A stretch of DNA of 64,000 bases from Streptomyces sp. ISL-94 (GCF_018614075.1 NZ_JAGGOZ010000021.1:1-64000); one strand, 5' to 3'. Positions 7,461-16,828 are shown, numbered from the stretch's first letter. The notes: generated by a model not told the origin, from the letters alone. A program made the numbers and translations.

Positions 7461-10400
7461 TCAAGCGGCCTGACCGAGTCCGGCGGCGGTCAGGTCCTGC
7501 TCGCGCAGCGGGGTGAAGTCGACGTCGAGCTTCGGGTCGTACGCGTCCGGCTGGATGCCGAGCTCGTGCGTGGAGTACTCGCCGAACCGGTTGATGTGCT
7601 CGGTCAGGTACGGCGAGATGTGCGCCAGGTCCTCCGGATCGATCTCCCAGCCCTCCTCCAGCAACTGACGGACGATCTCCGCAATGTCCAGGGCATTGTG
7701 GAAGATCACCGCGTTCGTGAGCAGCGCGTTGAACTTCATCGCCTTCTCCTGCTCGATCGGGTCGTTGTCCGCGATGACGCCGCGGTTGCCGAAGCCGATC
7801 CACTGGGAGAACCGGTTGAACGACTCCACCTTGTTGGTCGCCGCCGTCACCCGCCGGCGCAGCGGCGCGTCCGACAGATACCGAAGGAGCTGGACGGTGC
7901 GGATCACGCGGCCGACCTCGCGGAAAGCGGCGTACGTGGCGTTCTTCCTCGACCCGGAGCGCAGCCGCTTGAGCAGCGTGGAGGAGGAGATGGCGCCCTC
8001 GCGCACGGAGACCGCCACGCGCATCAGGTGGCGGAACTGGGACTCGATCAGGTCGAAGTCGATGACGTGCTTGCCCGGCTCCCCGAAGAGGGCGTCGATG
8101 TGCACGTACTCCGTCTGCTTGGAGGGCCGGTAGAAGGTCAGTTCCTTCCAGTTCCTGATCCTGGGCATCAAGTCGAAGCCCAGCAGGTGGGCGAGCGCAA
8201 AGACAGGGAAACTCTGGCCTTGGGTATCCGCGTGCACCGTGGTCGGCTGCACCTCGCTGGTGTTCTTCAGCAGGCCCTCGATGATGTAGACGGCCTCCCA
8301 GACACCGCACGGGATGAAGTGCGTGAACAGCGCGATGTAGGTGTCCGAGACGTGGTGGTAGGCGATGCCGCCGGGCTTGCCGTACCGAACGCTCGTCTCG
8401 GAGAGCAGGTTGTCGAGGTAGGTGTCCATGTGGGTGCCGTCCGCCGCCACGGCGGTGCCGTCGCCCCATGCCTGCGAGATGTCCAGGCGGGCGTGCGCGT
8501 TGACCAGGTCGGCGACCGCCTCGTTCAGCAGCACGATTGAGAAGTGCTTGTTGGCGACGTACGACAGCTCGTGCCCGGACACGCCGGGGATGTGCCGGGC
8601 GGCTTCGTAGGGGCCCATGTTGGTGCCCTTGACGAACGTGACGATCACGTAGCGGCCCAAGGGGTCGGTGAGCTTGGGCTCGTTGCCGGACGGCGGGCCG
8701 AAGCGGCGCCACCACTCCACCCAGTACGCGGTCCGGGCCGCGATCCCCATCAGAGAACGCTCCGGCATCCTCGCCTTGATCTCCTGCTCCAGCCGCTTCG
8801 CCGAAGGCCGCTGACCATCAGCCCTGAACGCCTTCAGCGACGGGATACCCGTCTCCGCATCGATGACCAGGCCCTCGTTCTCCGGGTACCCGGCGTCCGC
8901 CGCCGCGGCGGCGCCTCGCAGCTTGTCCTCCAGCTGCCGGCGGAAGAACTTCGCGTCGAACTCGGCGCTCTCGCCCGGCTCGCACAGGCCGACCTCCACC
9001 AGGTAGGACCCCAGCGTCTCCTGGACGACCTCCCAGTTCAGCAGCTGCTCGGACCAGTCGGCGTACTCCTCCGAGCCGACCACCGCGACGTCGCCGGTAC
9101 GCAGCTCCTCGGCGAGTGCGGTGAAGACCATCGCCTCGAAGTGCTTGCGGACGAACTGCCCGGTCCGGGTCTTGTCGATCACGGCCTTGCGCCAGTTCTG
9201 GGTCGCGAAGGAGATGTCGACCTCCTTGCCCTCCTCGTTGAAGGCGGTGATGTACTCGCCGCGGGCCGCCTGGTGCCGCTGGGCGTGCGCGAGCGCGTCC
9301 AGCACCCGGCTGTCCTCGCTGGTCGCGGTGAACTGAAGGTTCTCGGCGTCGGCCAAGTCGAACATCACTGCCCGGTCCCGGCCGATCTGCCCGTACAGCA
9401 GCACTTCCCAGAAGTTGCCGTGGTGGGCGGAGACCTTCTCGATCTGCTCGTACTGCTTGGCGAATCCGCCGAAGCCCTCCACCGCCCGCGTGACCGCGCC
9501 GAGCCCGCTGGCCTGCACCATCTGGGCCTTCACCAGGGCGAGGACTGCCGGGGAAACCCGGCCCTCCAGCCGCTTCGCGACCTCGTCCACCGACGCCTCC
9601 TCGTCCAGGCCCTCCAGCGCCTGACGGGCCTCGGCGGTCATGGCCGCGGCCTTCTCCAGCGCCTCCTGTGCCGGGCCGCCCTCGTCGATGTGCTTGAGCA
9701 CGGTGCGGTAGTTCCCGATCAGGGCCTCGACGATCTCCCGCTCGGCGAGCCGGATGTCCTCCAGCTCCGCCTTGGCCTTCTTGATCTTCGTCGCCACGCG
9801 CTTGCAGAACATCGTCGCGAGGTCGTCCCGCACCCGCATCCGCGCCTTGTGCGTCAGGGCCGCGACCAGCGCAATGCGTTTGACGGGGGCGAAGTCCCGC
9901 AGCTCCGAGGCATCCGCCGCGTCCGCCTCCCCGGCAAAGTCGGTGATCTTCCCTGCGGCGACACCGTCCATCCACACATCGGTGTCGCCGAGACCGTCCA
10001 GCCATTCCAGACGCTTGGTCAGGTTCTTGAAGTGCGACCAGGTCGGGCCCTTGGCGGGCTTCTTCAGCCGGTTGAACAGCGTCGTCCCGTCGCTGTCGCG
10101 CTCCTCCAGCAGCCGCATGAGCCCCGCCCGCTGAGCGGCGCTCATGCGGTCATGGATGCCCGCGCGGATCGAGGCGTTCACCTCGGTACGGATCTTCGCG
10201 GCCATCTTGTCGAAGGTGGAGAACCCCGGCAGCTCCAGCCCGGCCTCCACCACCTTCTCCAGCGCGATGTTGATCAGATCCGCCGGGCGGTTCTTCGCCG
10301 CGGCCTCCTTGCGGATCGACTGCTCGACGATTCCCCGGGCCCTGGCCTGGTCGTACGTCACGCCGACCTGCTTGCGGACCAGGCCACGGTGGTGCTTGGC

Positions 10401-10682
10401 GGTCCGCTCCGCCCGGTACACCGGCAGCGTGTCCTCCGGCAGCTCCACCGCCCGCCGCACGAAGTCCACCACCATCACCGGGACGTCCTCCAGTGCCGGG
10501 AAACACCCCATGCGCCGGTACGACTTCAGCATCAGCAGCAGGGCCAGCAGATGCTCATCGCAGTCTGTGGCGTCGGCCGCCCACTCCAGCTCATCGCGAG
10601 TCGGCGAGAAGAACAGATGCAGCTCGTGCGCGGTGATCAGCCGCTTGAACCGCGGATACGCGGTCCGTTCGATCGATGTCAC
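7461..10682 (-). CDS. tnpA: Tn3-family transposase
   Basis: A 1073-aa Tn3-type DDE transposase, the expected size. The N-terminal DUF4158-like part (SIERTAYPRFKRLITAHELHLFF) is followed by the large catalytic domain. The catalytic triad is visible: Asp in QAWGDGTAVAADG (about 740), Asp in TVHADTQGQSFPVF (about 818) and Glu in NKVESFNRFSQWIGFGNRG (about 952). GTG at 10682 is chosen because TGAGGTGGG lies just upstream and the family start is normally (M)TSIERTAYPRFK. The gene reads inwards from the right terminal repeat. No frameshift is seen. Confidence 0.95.
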   Translation of the reverse strand: MTSIERTAYPRFKRLITAHELHLFFSPTRDELEWAADATDCDEHLLALLLMLKSYRRMGCFPALEDVPVMVVDFVRRAVELPEDTLPVYRAERTAKHHRGLVRKQVGVTYDQARARGIVEQSIRKEAAAKNRPADLINIALEKVVEAGLELPGFSTFDKMAAKIRTEVNASIRAGIHDRMSAAQRAGLMRLLEERDSDGTTLFNRLKKPAKGPTWSHFKNLTKRLEWLDGLGDTDVWMDGVAAGKITDFAGEADAADASELRDFAPVKRIALVAALTHKARMRVRDDLATMFCKRVATKIKKAKAELEDIRLAEREIVEALIGNYRTVLKHIDEGGPAQEALEKAAAMTAEARQALEGLDEEASVDEVAKRLEGRVSPAVLALVKAQMVQASGLGAVTRAVEGFGGFAKQYEQIEKVSAHHGNFWEVLLYGQIGRDRAVMFDLADAENLQFTATSEDSRVLDALAHAQRHQAARGEYITAFNEEGKEVDISFATQNWRKAVIDKTRTGQFVRKHFEAMVFTALAEELRTGDVAVVGSEEYADWSEQLLNWEVVQETLGSYLVEVGLCEPGESAEFDAKFFRRQLEDKLRGAAAAADAGYPENEGLVIDAETGIPSLKAFRADGQRPSAKRLEQEIKARMPERSLMGIAARTAYWVEWWRRFGPPSGNEPKLTDPLGRYVIVTFVKGTNMGPYEAARHIPGVSGHELSYVANKHFSIVLLNEAVADLVNAHARLDISQAWGDGTAVAADGTHMDTYLDNLLSETSVRYGKPGGIAYHHVSDTYIALFTHFIPCGVWEAVYIIEGLLKNTSEVQPTTVHADTQGQSFPVFALAHLLGFDLMPRIRNWKELTFYRPSKQTEYVHIDALFGEPGKHVIDFDLIESQFRHLMRVAVSVREGAISSSTLLKRLRSGSRKNATYAAFREVGRVIRTVQLLRYLSDAPLRRRVTAATNKVESFNRFSQWIGFGNRGVIADNDPIEQEKAMKFNALLTNAVIFHNALDIAEIVRQLLEEGWEIDPEDLAHISPYLTEHINRFGEYSTHELGIQPDAYDPKLDVDFTPLREQDLTAAGLGQAA

Positions 10683-10759
10683 AACCCACCTCAGGCCCCA
10701 GACGACGCTCAACATCCCCACCAACGACACTGAGCCGAATGGGTGACGGGGGAGGGCGC

Positions 10760-10814
10760 TCAGGGTTTCAAGATCATCTCGTTGCCCCTTTGGTGCGTAT
10801 CTCGGTCACACCCC
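10760..10814 (-). repeat. Transposon terminal inverted repeat, right
   Basis: Inverted partner of the 55-bp repeat at 3418-3472. The element ends at CCCC (10811-10814), followed by the TTGGA duplication. Confidence 0.95.
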
Positions 10815-10819
10815 TTGGA
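10815..10819. repeat. 5-bp target-site duplication, right copy (TTGGA)
   Basis: Matches 3413-3417 on the other side of the transposon. Confidence 0.95.
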
Positions 10820-11492
10820 CGCCCAGGACGTCCATGGCGGACGCAGCGCGCAGGCGCACCTGTCCGCGCTGGCCCGCAGCAACCGCATCCCGCTGACCCG
10901 CGTGGACGAGGTCCTCCAGGAGGTCGGACTGGCCAAGGCGGCAGCGCGCCGAATCGGAGGGTTCTCCCTCGGGATGAAACAGCGTCTCGGCATCGCGGGC
11001 GCGCTGCTCGGAGATCCGCCGGTGCTCCTGTTCGACGAGCCCCTGAACGGTCTGGACCCCGAGGGCGTGCTGTGGGTACGCGGCCTGTTCCGCCGTCTCG
11101 CGTCCGAGGGCCGCACCGTGTTCGTCTCCAGCCACATGATGGCCGAGATGGAGCACACCGCCGACCGGCTCATCGTCATCGGCCAGGGCCGGCTGATCGC
11201 CGACCAGAGCCTGGAGGACTTCTCGGACCGCAACGCCTCCCTGGGCGTGACCGTGCACACACCCGACTTGGCGGCCCTGGAGGCCGTGCTGATCGCCGAG
11301 GGCGCGTCGGTGCGCCGGGAGAGCGACCAGGCGGGCCGGGTCACCGGCCTGACCGCGGCCCGAATCGGCGAACTCTCCCACCGGCACCGCATCGTGTTGC
11401 ACGAACTCGCCACCCACACCCCGTCCCTGGAGTCGGCGTTCATGTCCCTTACCGCAGACAGCGTCGAATACCTCGCAGGAGAAGCCCGATGA
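10815..11492 (+). pseudogene. ABC exporter ATPase, 3' half
   Basis: Continuation of the ATPase interrupted at 3417. It reads DAQDVHGGRSAQAHLSALARSN, the signature GGFSLGMKQRLGIAGALLGDPP, Walker B VLLFDEPLNGLDPEGV, H-loop VSSHMMAEME and the C-terminal regulatory part typical of bacitracin/daunorubicin-type exporters. Its stop overlaps the permease start (ATGA, 11489-11492). The first five bases (TTGGA) duplicate those before the transposon. The upstream in-frame extension within the transposon end is artificial. Any translation would need a new start inside the transposon, and the product would lack Walker A. Confidence 0.9.
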
Positions 11493-12352
11493 GCACAATG
11501 ACGTCCTCCGGCACCAGGCCGTCCGAACGCGCGGCCGAACCGGTGGCCGGGTTCGTCGACCTGCTCGCCTCTGAGTGGATCAAGATGCGGTCGCTCCGGT
11601 CGACCTACTGGCTGCTTGCCCTCAGTGCCGTCGTCGCCATCGCGATCAACGTGAACTCAGTCCATTCCGACCTGACGTACATCGACCAGCCGCATCCCGC
11701 GCTCCCCGGTTTCCCGCCCTTCAAATACGACCCGCTGTTCCACGGCCTGGGCAGCATCGCCGCCGACGTCATGGCACTGGCCGCGGCCAGCTTCGGCGCC
11801 ATCACGGTCTTCGGCGAGTACGCCACCGGAATGATCCGCACCACGCTCGCCGCCACTCCCGACCGGCGCGCGGTGATCACGGCCAAGGTGGCCCTCGTCA
11901 CGGCGATCACGCTCGTCCTCGGTGTGATCGTCTCCGTGACGTCGTTCTTCACCACCAACGCGATGCTGGCCTCCCGCCACGTCGGACTCTCCATCCACGA
12001 CCCCGGCTGTCTGCGGGCCGTCACGGCATACGCACTGGTCATCCCGGTCTGCGCGCTCATCGGCATGGCTTTCGGCGCCGTCCTGAGACACGCCACGGCT
12101 TCGATCGTCGCAGTCGTAGGAGTGCTCTTCATCCTGCCCATGCTCTTCGGTGGCGAGAGGTACCGGCTCTTGAAGGAGATCGGCAACCACCTGCCGCTCG
12201 CCGCCCAGGCCCGGCTGGCGCTGAACCCCGAGTCCGACACCAGCCTGGGCGAGTATCCGGCCACGATCACGGGCTCCTGGACAGCGCTCGCGGCCTGGGC
12301 GCTCGTCTCGGTGGCCATAGCCGTGATTGTCGTGCGGCGCCGGGATGTCTGA
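11489..12352 (+). CDS. ABC-2-type transporter permease
   Basis: A 287-aa integral membrane protein of the ABC-2 permease type found with bacitracin-resistance-like exporters. A cytoplasmic N-terminal stretch (LLASEWIKMRSLRSTYW) is followed by about six hydrophobic helices, with the conserved segment FGEYATGMIRTTLAATPDRRAVITAKV in the first half. It was co-translated with the ATPase through an ATGA overlap. Because the ATPase is split by the transposon, this permease probably has no energising partner here unless another ATPase substitutes. Together with the divergent two-component genes it formed a sensor-exporter module. Confidence 0.9.
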   Translation: MSTMTSSGTRPSERAAEPVAGFVDLLASEWIKMRSLRSTYWLLALSAVVAIAINVNSVHSDLTYIDQPHPALPGFPPFKYDPLFHGLGSIAADVMALAAASFGAITVFGEYATGMIRTTLAATPDRRAVITAKVALVTAITLVLGVIVSVTSFFTTNAMLASRHVGLSIHDPGCLRAVTAYALVIPVCALIGMAFGAVLRHATASIVAVVGVLFILPMLFGGERYRLLKEIGNHLPLAAQARLALNPESDTSLGEYPATITGSWTALAAWALVSVAIAVIVVRRRDV

Positions 12353-12580
12353 GACCGGCTCAGCCCGGGTGCCGCCTTGCCGCCATCGCGAGGTACATCT
12401 CGGCCAGTGATCCGGCGTACGAGCGGCCCGCCTTCGGCCTTGGGACTGGTAGGCGTCGTTGTTCAGCTGGCCTGTATCCCTTCTGCGCGCGGTGAGGTCT
12501 GTCACGGGCTGTAGTAATCCGAGCCTGGGGTGCGGGAAATCTGTCGCCGCTGGTCAAGGGTTCGTGAAACGCTGACGGAC

Positions 12581-13327
12581 ATGCATCCGGACCCGATTGA
12601 CCTGGCTCGACGTCTTGTGCATGGCCGTTTTCCCGATGCGCTCGCCGTGGTCCTGGCTGGATCCACCGCCACGGGACGGGCGACCGCCAGCAGTGACCTG
12701 GACATCGCGGTGCTCATTGGGGATGGCGGCGAGACCCGCCGGGAGACGCTCCGGTTCGAGGGGCGCCTTGTGGAGCTCTTCATCCACACCCGTGCCGGTC
12801 TCGTGGAGCTCTTTTCCGCAGATGTCGCCGCGCGTCGTGGGGTGCTGCAAAGCATGTATGCCACTGGCCTCGTCCTGGTCGACACCGGTGGGGAGGCCGG
12901 ACGTGCCCGGGCCCGGGCCGAGTCCGACCTCCGCAATGGTCCGTCGACGCTGGAGCCGGAGACGGTCGAGACCAAGAGGTATGGGCTGACAGACGCTCTG
13001 GATGATCTGGCGGATGCAGATGATCCCTTCGAACGCCTGGCGGTGGCAGGGGTCGTCCTCAACGTTGCCGCTGACCTGCTCTTCGACCAGCATCGCGCTT
13101 GGGCGGGCGGCGGGAAGTGGCTGCCCAGGCGGCTGCTGGAGGCTGATAGGGAGCGCGGCGGAGCCCTTCTCCAAGGGCACCGACATCTGTGCGAGACGGG
13201 TGACCCGGTGCTGTTGATCGATGCAGCCGTCCGAATCCTCGACCTCGTCGGTGGGCCGCTTCACGAGGGCTATTGCAGGACGTGGCGGGGTGTCATCGAA
13301 TCCGTCGCCGCAGGCATCGGGCGTTGA
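12581..13327 (+). CDS. Nucleotidyltransferase-domain protein with HEPN-like helical tail
   Basis: A 248-aa protein. The N-terminus has the minimal nucleotidyltransferase signature AGSTATGRATASSDLDIAV (Gly27-Ser28, metal-binding Asp39 and Asp41), followed by a VELFIHTR strand that could supply the third acidic position near FEGRLVE. The C-terminal half (about 130-248) is helical and resembles HEPN/KNTase-type tails. Such proteins range from antibiotic-modifying enzymes to toxin-antitoxin components; substrate unknown. ATG at 12581 is preferred over the in-frame TTG-type start at 12530, which lacks homology-like sequence. It stands alone, downstream of the ABC permease, with no obvious partner. 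Confidence 0.8.
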   Translation: MHPDPIDLARRLVHGRFPDALAVVLAGSTATGRATASSDLDIAVLIGDGGETRRETLRFEGRLVELFIHTRAGLVELFSADVAARRGVLQSMYATGLVLVDTGGEAGRARARAESDLRNGPSTLEPETVETKRYGLTDALDDLADADDPFERLAVAGVVLNVAADLLFDQHRAWAGGGKWLPRRLLEADRERGGALLQGHRHLCETGDPVLLIDAAVRILDLVGGPLHEGYCRTWRGVIESVAAGIGR

Positions 13328-13469
13328 CAAAAGATGCTCACGGAACGGCAGCGACGGTGGCTCGCCGACGAGATCACCGAGACGTACGGACCCCACCCTT
13401 GGATCAGGCGCTTGGAGGTGTAAGTCCAAGGCTGGTGCGGCCAGTGCCCCACCGGGAAAGTCTTGTGGA

Positions 13470-14948
13470 TCAACGTCTGTGGTCGCCGGGTGCGTAATGC
13501 TTCCAGGGAGCTCCGGCGTCGGTGGCGATGCGGGTGGTGCTCTTGTCGTGGTAGCCGAGTGCCTGGGCGATGACGGGGGCCGGGGCCTGGAGGACGAGCT
13601 GGCGGATGGCGGAGGTGCGGCCCTTCTCGGCCGGGATGCCGAGTTCGCGAAGTGCGTCGCGCAGGGTGGCGGGGTTCATGGGCTGGCTCGCTCGGCGGCC
13701 GGGGAAGAGCCAGGGCGAGTTCTGGTTGATGGCGGGGGTGCCGGCGGGCAGGGCCTGGAGGTAGCCGAGTAGGAGGTCGGCCACCGGCTCGGGCACCGGG
13801 GTGGGCGGGTCGCCGAGCCGGAGTGCGACGTGCTGGCCGTCGCGGAGAACGTCGTCGGCCGTCATGCGGACGATTCTGCTGACCGGCTGGGCGAACAGCA
13901 GGACCAGACAGGCGGCGACCCGAACTCTCAATGAGGTGCTGTCGTCGGCGAGGACCCGTTGCAGGGCGGCGACCCGCTGGTGCTGGCCCATCGGGTGAGG
14001 GTTGGAAGTCGGACGGTTCGGGATGGACAGCCGCGGCATCCGGCGGCTGTCCATGCACCACCGCAGGAACGCCTGTGCGGGGCGTCGGGTGGCGTACTTC
14101 TCCGCGTGCCAGGCATCGAGGTCGGTCTGGGTGCACGCGTCCAGCGCGACGTGCCGGGCGGCGACCCAGACCAGGAAGACGCCGGCCTGGGTGATCTGCT
14201 GGCGGCATTCCTGCGTCGTGCTGGTGCCCAGCGGGCTCTTGGCCGCCTTGGCGCGGAGCTTGCGGAGCTGGTGCCAGGTGGCGAAGTGCTGGAGCAACCG
14301 GGCGTGTTCGGCGTCCTCCGTGGTGGCGATCCGCTGGGCGAGCCACCGCTCGAACAGTAGGAGCCGCCGGTCGAGGGACGGCAGGACGCCGCTGTCCATG
14401 AGCAGGTCGCGCAGGTACGCGGCGGTCCGCCAGTTCGGCAGGGCCTGGATGGCGTCGTGTGTGAGCGGCACTGTTCCGGTGGCCAGGTCTCGCAGGAGAG
14501 CCGGGACTTGTGGGTTACGGAGCCAGGTCAGTCGGCTCTTCGGGCGATCCAGTCTCACCAGGAACTGGTGCAGTGGGATCAACTGCGAGTGGATGCGGCC
14601 GGTGCCGTCGTCCAGGAGGGCGGTGAGCTGGTCGGAGAGGGTGCAGCGTTCGCAGAGCCGTCCGCCGAGGAGCAGGCCCTCGAAACCGCAGCAGTCGCAG
14701 AAGAAGTCGCGGCTGATGCCTGCGCAGTCCCGGCATATCGCGGTTCCCGCCGCGTCCCGGCCGGGAAGCAGCCGCTCGGTTCCGCAGCCGGGGCAGCGGC
14801 CCCGGTCCCGCGTGGCCCGCTCGTAGCAGGTGCGGCAGATGGGTCCGTCCGACCAGTTCGCGGACTTGGCGGCGCGGCGGCCGCAGCGTGCGCAGGTGCG
14901 TATGTGCCACCGCTCGTATTTCTCGCGGCTGTCGTAGGCCGGGCTCAC
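13470..14948 (-). CDS. Zinc-ribbon tyrosine recombinase (XerD-like, actinobacterial mobile-element type)
   Basis: A 492-aa protein. The first 110 residues hold several CxxC pairs (CARCGR, CRTCYE, CPGCGTE, CRDC, CDCCGFEG, CERC), forming two or three zinc ribbons. The remainder resembles a phage-integrase fold and ends with PAPVIAQALGYHDKSTTRIATDAGAPWKHYAPGDH, in which His and Tyr positions resemble the HxxR...Y region. GTG at 14948 overlaps the stop of an upstream remnant. These proteins usually occur in rows of two or three recombinases on Streptomyces mobile elements. A relic of the same family lies at 24951-25232. Catalytic residues are not all certain, so activity is unproven. Confidence 0.72.
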   Translation of the reverse strand: MSPAYDSREKYERWHIRTCARCGRRAAKSANWSDGPICRTCYERATRDRGRCPGCGTERLLPGRDAAGTAICRDCAGISRDFFCDCCGFEGLLLGGRLCERCTLSDQLTALLDDGTGRIHSQLIPLHQFLVRLDRPKSRLTWLRNPQVPALLRDLATGTVPLTHDAIQALPNWRTAAYLRDLLMDSGVLPSLDRRLLLFERWLAQRIATTEDAEHARLLQHFATWHQLRKLRAKAAKSPLGTSTTQECRQQITQAGVFLVWVAARHVALDACTQTDLDAWHAEKYATRRPAQAFLRWCMDSRRMPRLSIPNRPTSNPHPMGQHQRVAALQRVLADDSTSLRVRVAACLVLLFAQPVSRIVRMTADDVLRDGQHVALRLGDPPTPVPEPVADLLLGYLQALPAGTPAINQNSPWLFPGRRASQPMNPATLRDALRELGIPAEKGRTSAIRQLVLQAPAPVIAQALGYHDKSTTRIATDAGAPWKHYAPGDHRR

Positions 14949-15112
14949 GAGTCGGGGGTGATCCGGGCGCGCTTGGGCCGGATGGTGTTGGCCAGGTCCA
15001 CGACGTCGGCGCCGCCGGAGGCGGCGGTGCGGCGCGGGGCGACGTTCTCCGCCCGGGTGGCGATCAGGTCGGTGGGATTGACATCGATCACCTGCGGCAT
15101 GAACCCTTCTGT
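14945..15112 (-). pseudogene. 3' remnant of the preceding recombinase-operon gene
   Basis: The frame ending at 14945 reads ...PQVIDVNPTDLIATR, ENVAPRRTAASGGADVV, RPKRARITPDS and overlaps the start of the zinc-ribbon recombinase (TCGTGA). It is cut at about 15112 by IS1380 transposase sequence. Its position suggests it was another recombinase of the same operon, but too little remains for a family call. Confidence 0.5.
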
Positions 15113-15823
15113 CAAACGCGCCGTCCACGCCATCCCCGACACCGCATGGCAGCAGATCATCTACCCCACCGCCGTGCCCGACCCCGCCACCGGCGAACTC
15201 ATCTCGGACGCCGAAGTCGCCGAGATACCCGCCTACACCGCGTTCACCGGCCGAAAGAAGGTCGAACAGGTGACCGCCCGGCTGATCGTGCGCCGGGTCC
15301 GTGACCTGGCCAAACCCGCCACCGTCGGTGAGCAGGGCGAACTGTTCCCTGTCTGGCGCTACCACCCGTTCTTCACCGACAATCCCGCTCCCACGCTCCA
15401 GGCGGAGCGGGAACACCGCCACCACGCGGTCGTCGAGCAGGTCATCGCGGACAGCAAAGCCTCCGCCCTGGCCCACCTGCCCTCCGGACACTTCCACGCC
15501 AACGCCGCCTGGCTCACCCTGTGGGCCATGGCCTACAACCTGCTGCGGGCCACCGGCGCGCTGACCTCCGCCTTCCACGCCAAGGCCACCACCGCCACCC
15601 TCCGGGCCCACCTGGTCCACGTTCCGGCCCGGATCGCCCGCTCCGCCCGCCGCATCACCCTGCACCTGCCCACCCCGCCCGCCAGGGCCCGACCGGAAAC
15701 CGAAACCGTGGAAAAGCTGGGTAGACCAGCGGATACCCGCTGCCCACCCCCAGCCGCCGCCCCGGAACCGGCGCAGAACGCCCTCAGAAGACCACCTTCA
15801 AACCACGTCGGTGGATCGAGGCT
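15110..15823 (+). pseudogene. IS1380-family transposase, N-terminally truncated
   Basis: The C-terminal half of an IS1380 transposase: TAFTGRKKVEQVTARLIVRRVRDL, QGELFPVWRYHPFFTDN, REHRHHAVVEQVIADSK, ASALAHLPSGHFHANAAWLTL, HVPARIARSARRITLHLP. The catalytic N-terminal part is missing; the segment begins abruptly inside the 3' remnant of a recombinase operon gene. The end near GGTGGATCGAGGCTTAG is probably the IS right end. The very long open frame that spans it from 14457 to 16394 is not one gene. Confidence 0.8.
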
Positions 15824-16152
15824 TAGCCGTCACCAGGTGACGCGTCCGGCAACGGCCGTTCGGAAGCGTCACAGGCCCGGCGGATCCGCCGGGCACGGGT
15901 GCGACACCGCGGCGAGCAGTACACGGCATCGAGCCGCTTCCGCACGGGGACGCTCCAGCCGCAGACCGGGCACCCGCCCTGGACGTAGCGGTCGACACCC
16001 CCGCGGATCTCCTCGATGCCCTGGGCCACCGCCCGCCGGAAGACCGTCTCCTCGCGCCGGACGAGCCGCCAGTGCCGGCTGCGGCAGGTCGCACCGCAGT
16101 ACCGCCGGTTCGGACCCGCGTCCTTCGGCAGCGGCTTCGGCAGTGGCCGCAC
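15823..16152 (-). CDS. Small zinc-finger protein
   Basis: The frame from GTG 16152 gives 109 aa with two metal-binding clusters: RRYCGATCRSRHWRL and CPVCGWS...AVYCSPRCRTRARR, both CxxC-type knuckles in a basic context. It may be a small nucleic-acid-binding protein like those carried by actinobacterial phages and integrative elements. The start is uncertain: an overlapping frame begins with MIDLAVSPRQRDRILAITAEC at about 16345 and may be the true N-terminal part joined by a frameshift. It abuts the IS1380 end, so it may itself be truncated. Confidence 0.45.
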   Translation of the reverse strand: MRPLPKPLPKDAGPNRRYCGATCRSRHWRLVRREETVFRRAVAQGIEEIRGGVDRYVQGGCPVCGWSVPVRKRLDAVYCSPRCRTRARRIRRACDASERPLPDASPGDG

Positions 16153-16468
16153 ACCGTCGCACCTTGCCGCTCACTCTCCCAGCGTCCTCGTCCCCAGCGC
16201 CGGGGGAAGCCGGCAACCGGGACAGCCGTCCCCCTGGGGGATTCCGCTCGCGCGGTGCACCGAGGGTCGGCCGGAGCCGCCTGCATTCGGCCGTAATGGC
16301 GAGAATTCGATCCCGCTGCCGCGGTGAAACGGCTAAGTCGATCATGCTCAACATTTCCTCAAATTTGTTCCCTTGCGATGTGACCGCCGAGTAGGTTCTT
16401 CTTGATCGAAGACGCCGGGCCTGACCAGCTCGGTGTTGAAAAGTTAATTGAATCGGGGAAGTTCAATA

Positions 16469-16828
16469 ATGAAGAACATGCTTTCCGGCGTTCTGTCGGT
16501 GGCTCTTGTCGGCGGTTTCGTCATGGCGGGCGGGGTCGGCGTGGCGCACGCTGATTCGGGTCCGCGTCCCGTGGTCCAGTCGGTCCAGGTGAACCCGCTC
16601 GAAGAGGCTCGCTCGCTGTGCATCATGTCCAAGAGCAAGCGGGACTGCGAGTACCTGATGACTCACGTCAAGATGAACGACATGGTGAAGAGTTGCCTGA
16701 TCAAGGGCGCCATCGGTGGGGCCGGTGCGCTGATCGTCGGTCGCTTCGTCAGTAAGGACGTGGCGAAGGACATAGTTTCCAAGACCGTGGTCGCCGGTGC
16801 CACCGGCTGCCTCGCGGCACTCGCCTAA
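16469..16828 (+). CDS. Small secreted Cys-containing peptide, bacteriocin-like (candidate)
   Basis: A 119-aa protein with a clear signal peptide (MKNMLSGVLSVALVGGFVMAGGVGVAHA, cleavage expected after AHA at about residue 28). The mature part has four Cys (LCIMSKSKRDCEYL, VKSCLIKGAIGGAGAL, GATGCLAALA) and a glycine-rich hydrophobic stretch. ATG at 16469 follows a GGGGAAG ribosome-binding site; an upstream TTG at 16448 is less likely. The upstream leader is AT-richer than the surroundings. It is followed 13 bp later by a two-helix membrane protein and then a strong terminator, so the two form a compact operon. Antimicrobial function with an immunity partner is my inference, not a family match. 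Confidence 0.7.
   Translation: MKNMLSGVLSVALVGGFVMAGGVGVAHADSGPRPVVQSVQVNPLEEARSLCIMSKSKRDCEYLMTHVKMNDMVKSCLIKGAIGGAGALIVGRFVSKDVAKDIVSKTVVAGATGCLAALA

Larger units (their letters stand above)
3418..10814. mobile_element. Tn3-family transposon with tyrosine-recombinase resolution and MerR-MFS cargo
   Basis: A complete 7397-bp element. Both ends start GGGGTGTGACCGAGATACGC-like and are inverted repeats of 55 bp (3418-3472 and 10760-10814) with about three mismatches, flanked by the direct duplication TTGGA. Contents from the left: tyrosine recombinase (minus), candidate resolution site, MFS transporter and alpha/beta hydrolase (minus), MerR regulator (plus), strong hairpin, Tn3-type tnpA (minus). 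Using a tyrosine recombinase instead of a serine resolvase resembles the Tn4430/Tn5401 group. All genes appear intact, so the element may still be mobile. It sits inside the ABC ATPase gene. Confidence 0.93.

Noticed and set aside
8544-10733. 729-aa plus-strand open frame
   Set aside because: It is antisense to the tnpA gene and arises from high-GC codon bias; no domain-like sequence.
10676-12352. A single 558-aa fusion of ATPase-region sequence and permease
   Set aside because: The permease starts at ATG 11489 with an ATGA overlap; the upstream part is a different frame of the ATPase remnant and transposon end.
13334-13423. 30-codon ORF MLTERQRRWLADEITETYGP...
   Set aside because: Composition looks protein-like, but it is too short, has no ribosome-binding site and no partner; probably a relic tail.
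14457-16394. A 645-aa plus-strand protein
   Set aside because: Joins antisense recombinase sequence, an IS1380 transposase fragment and non-coding DNA; only 15110-15823 is homologous to a protein.
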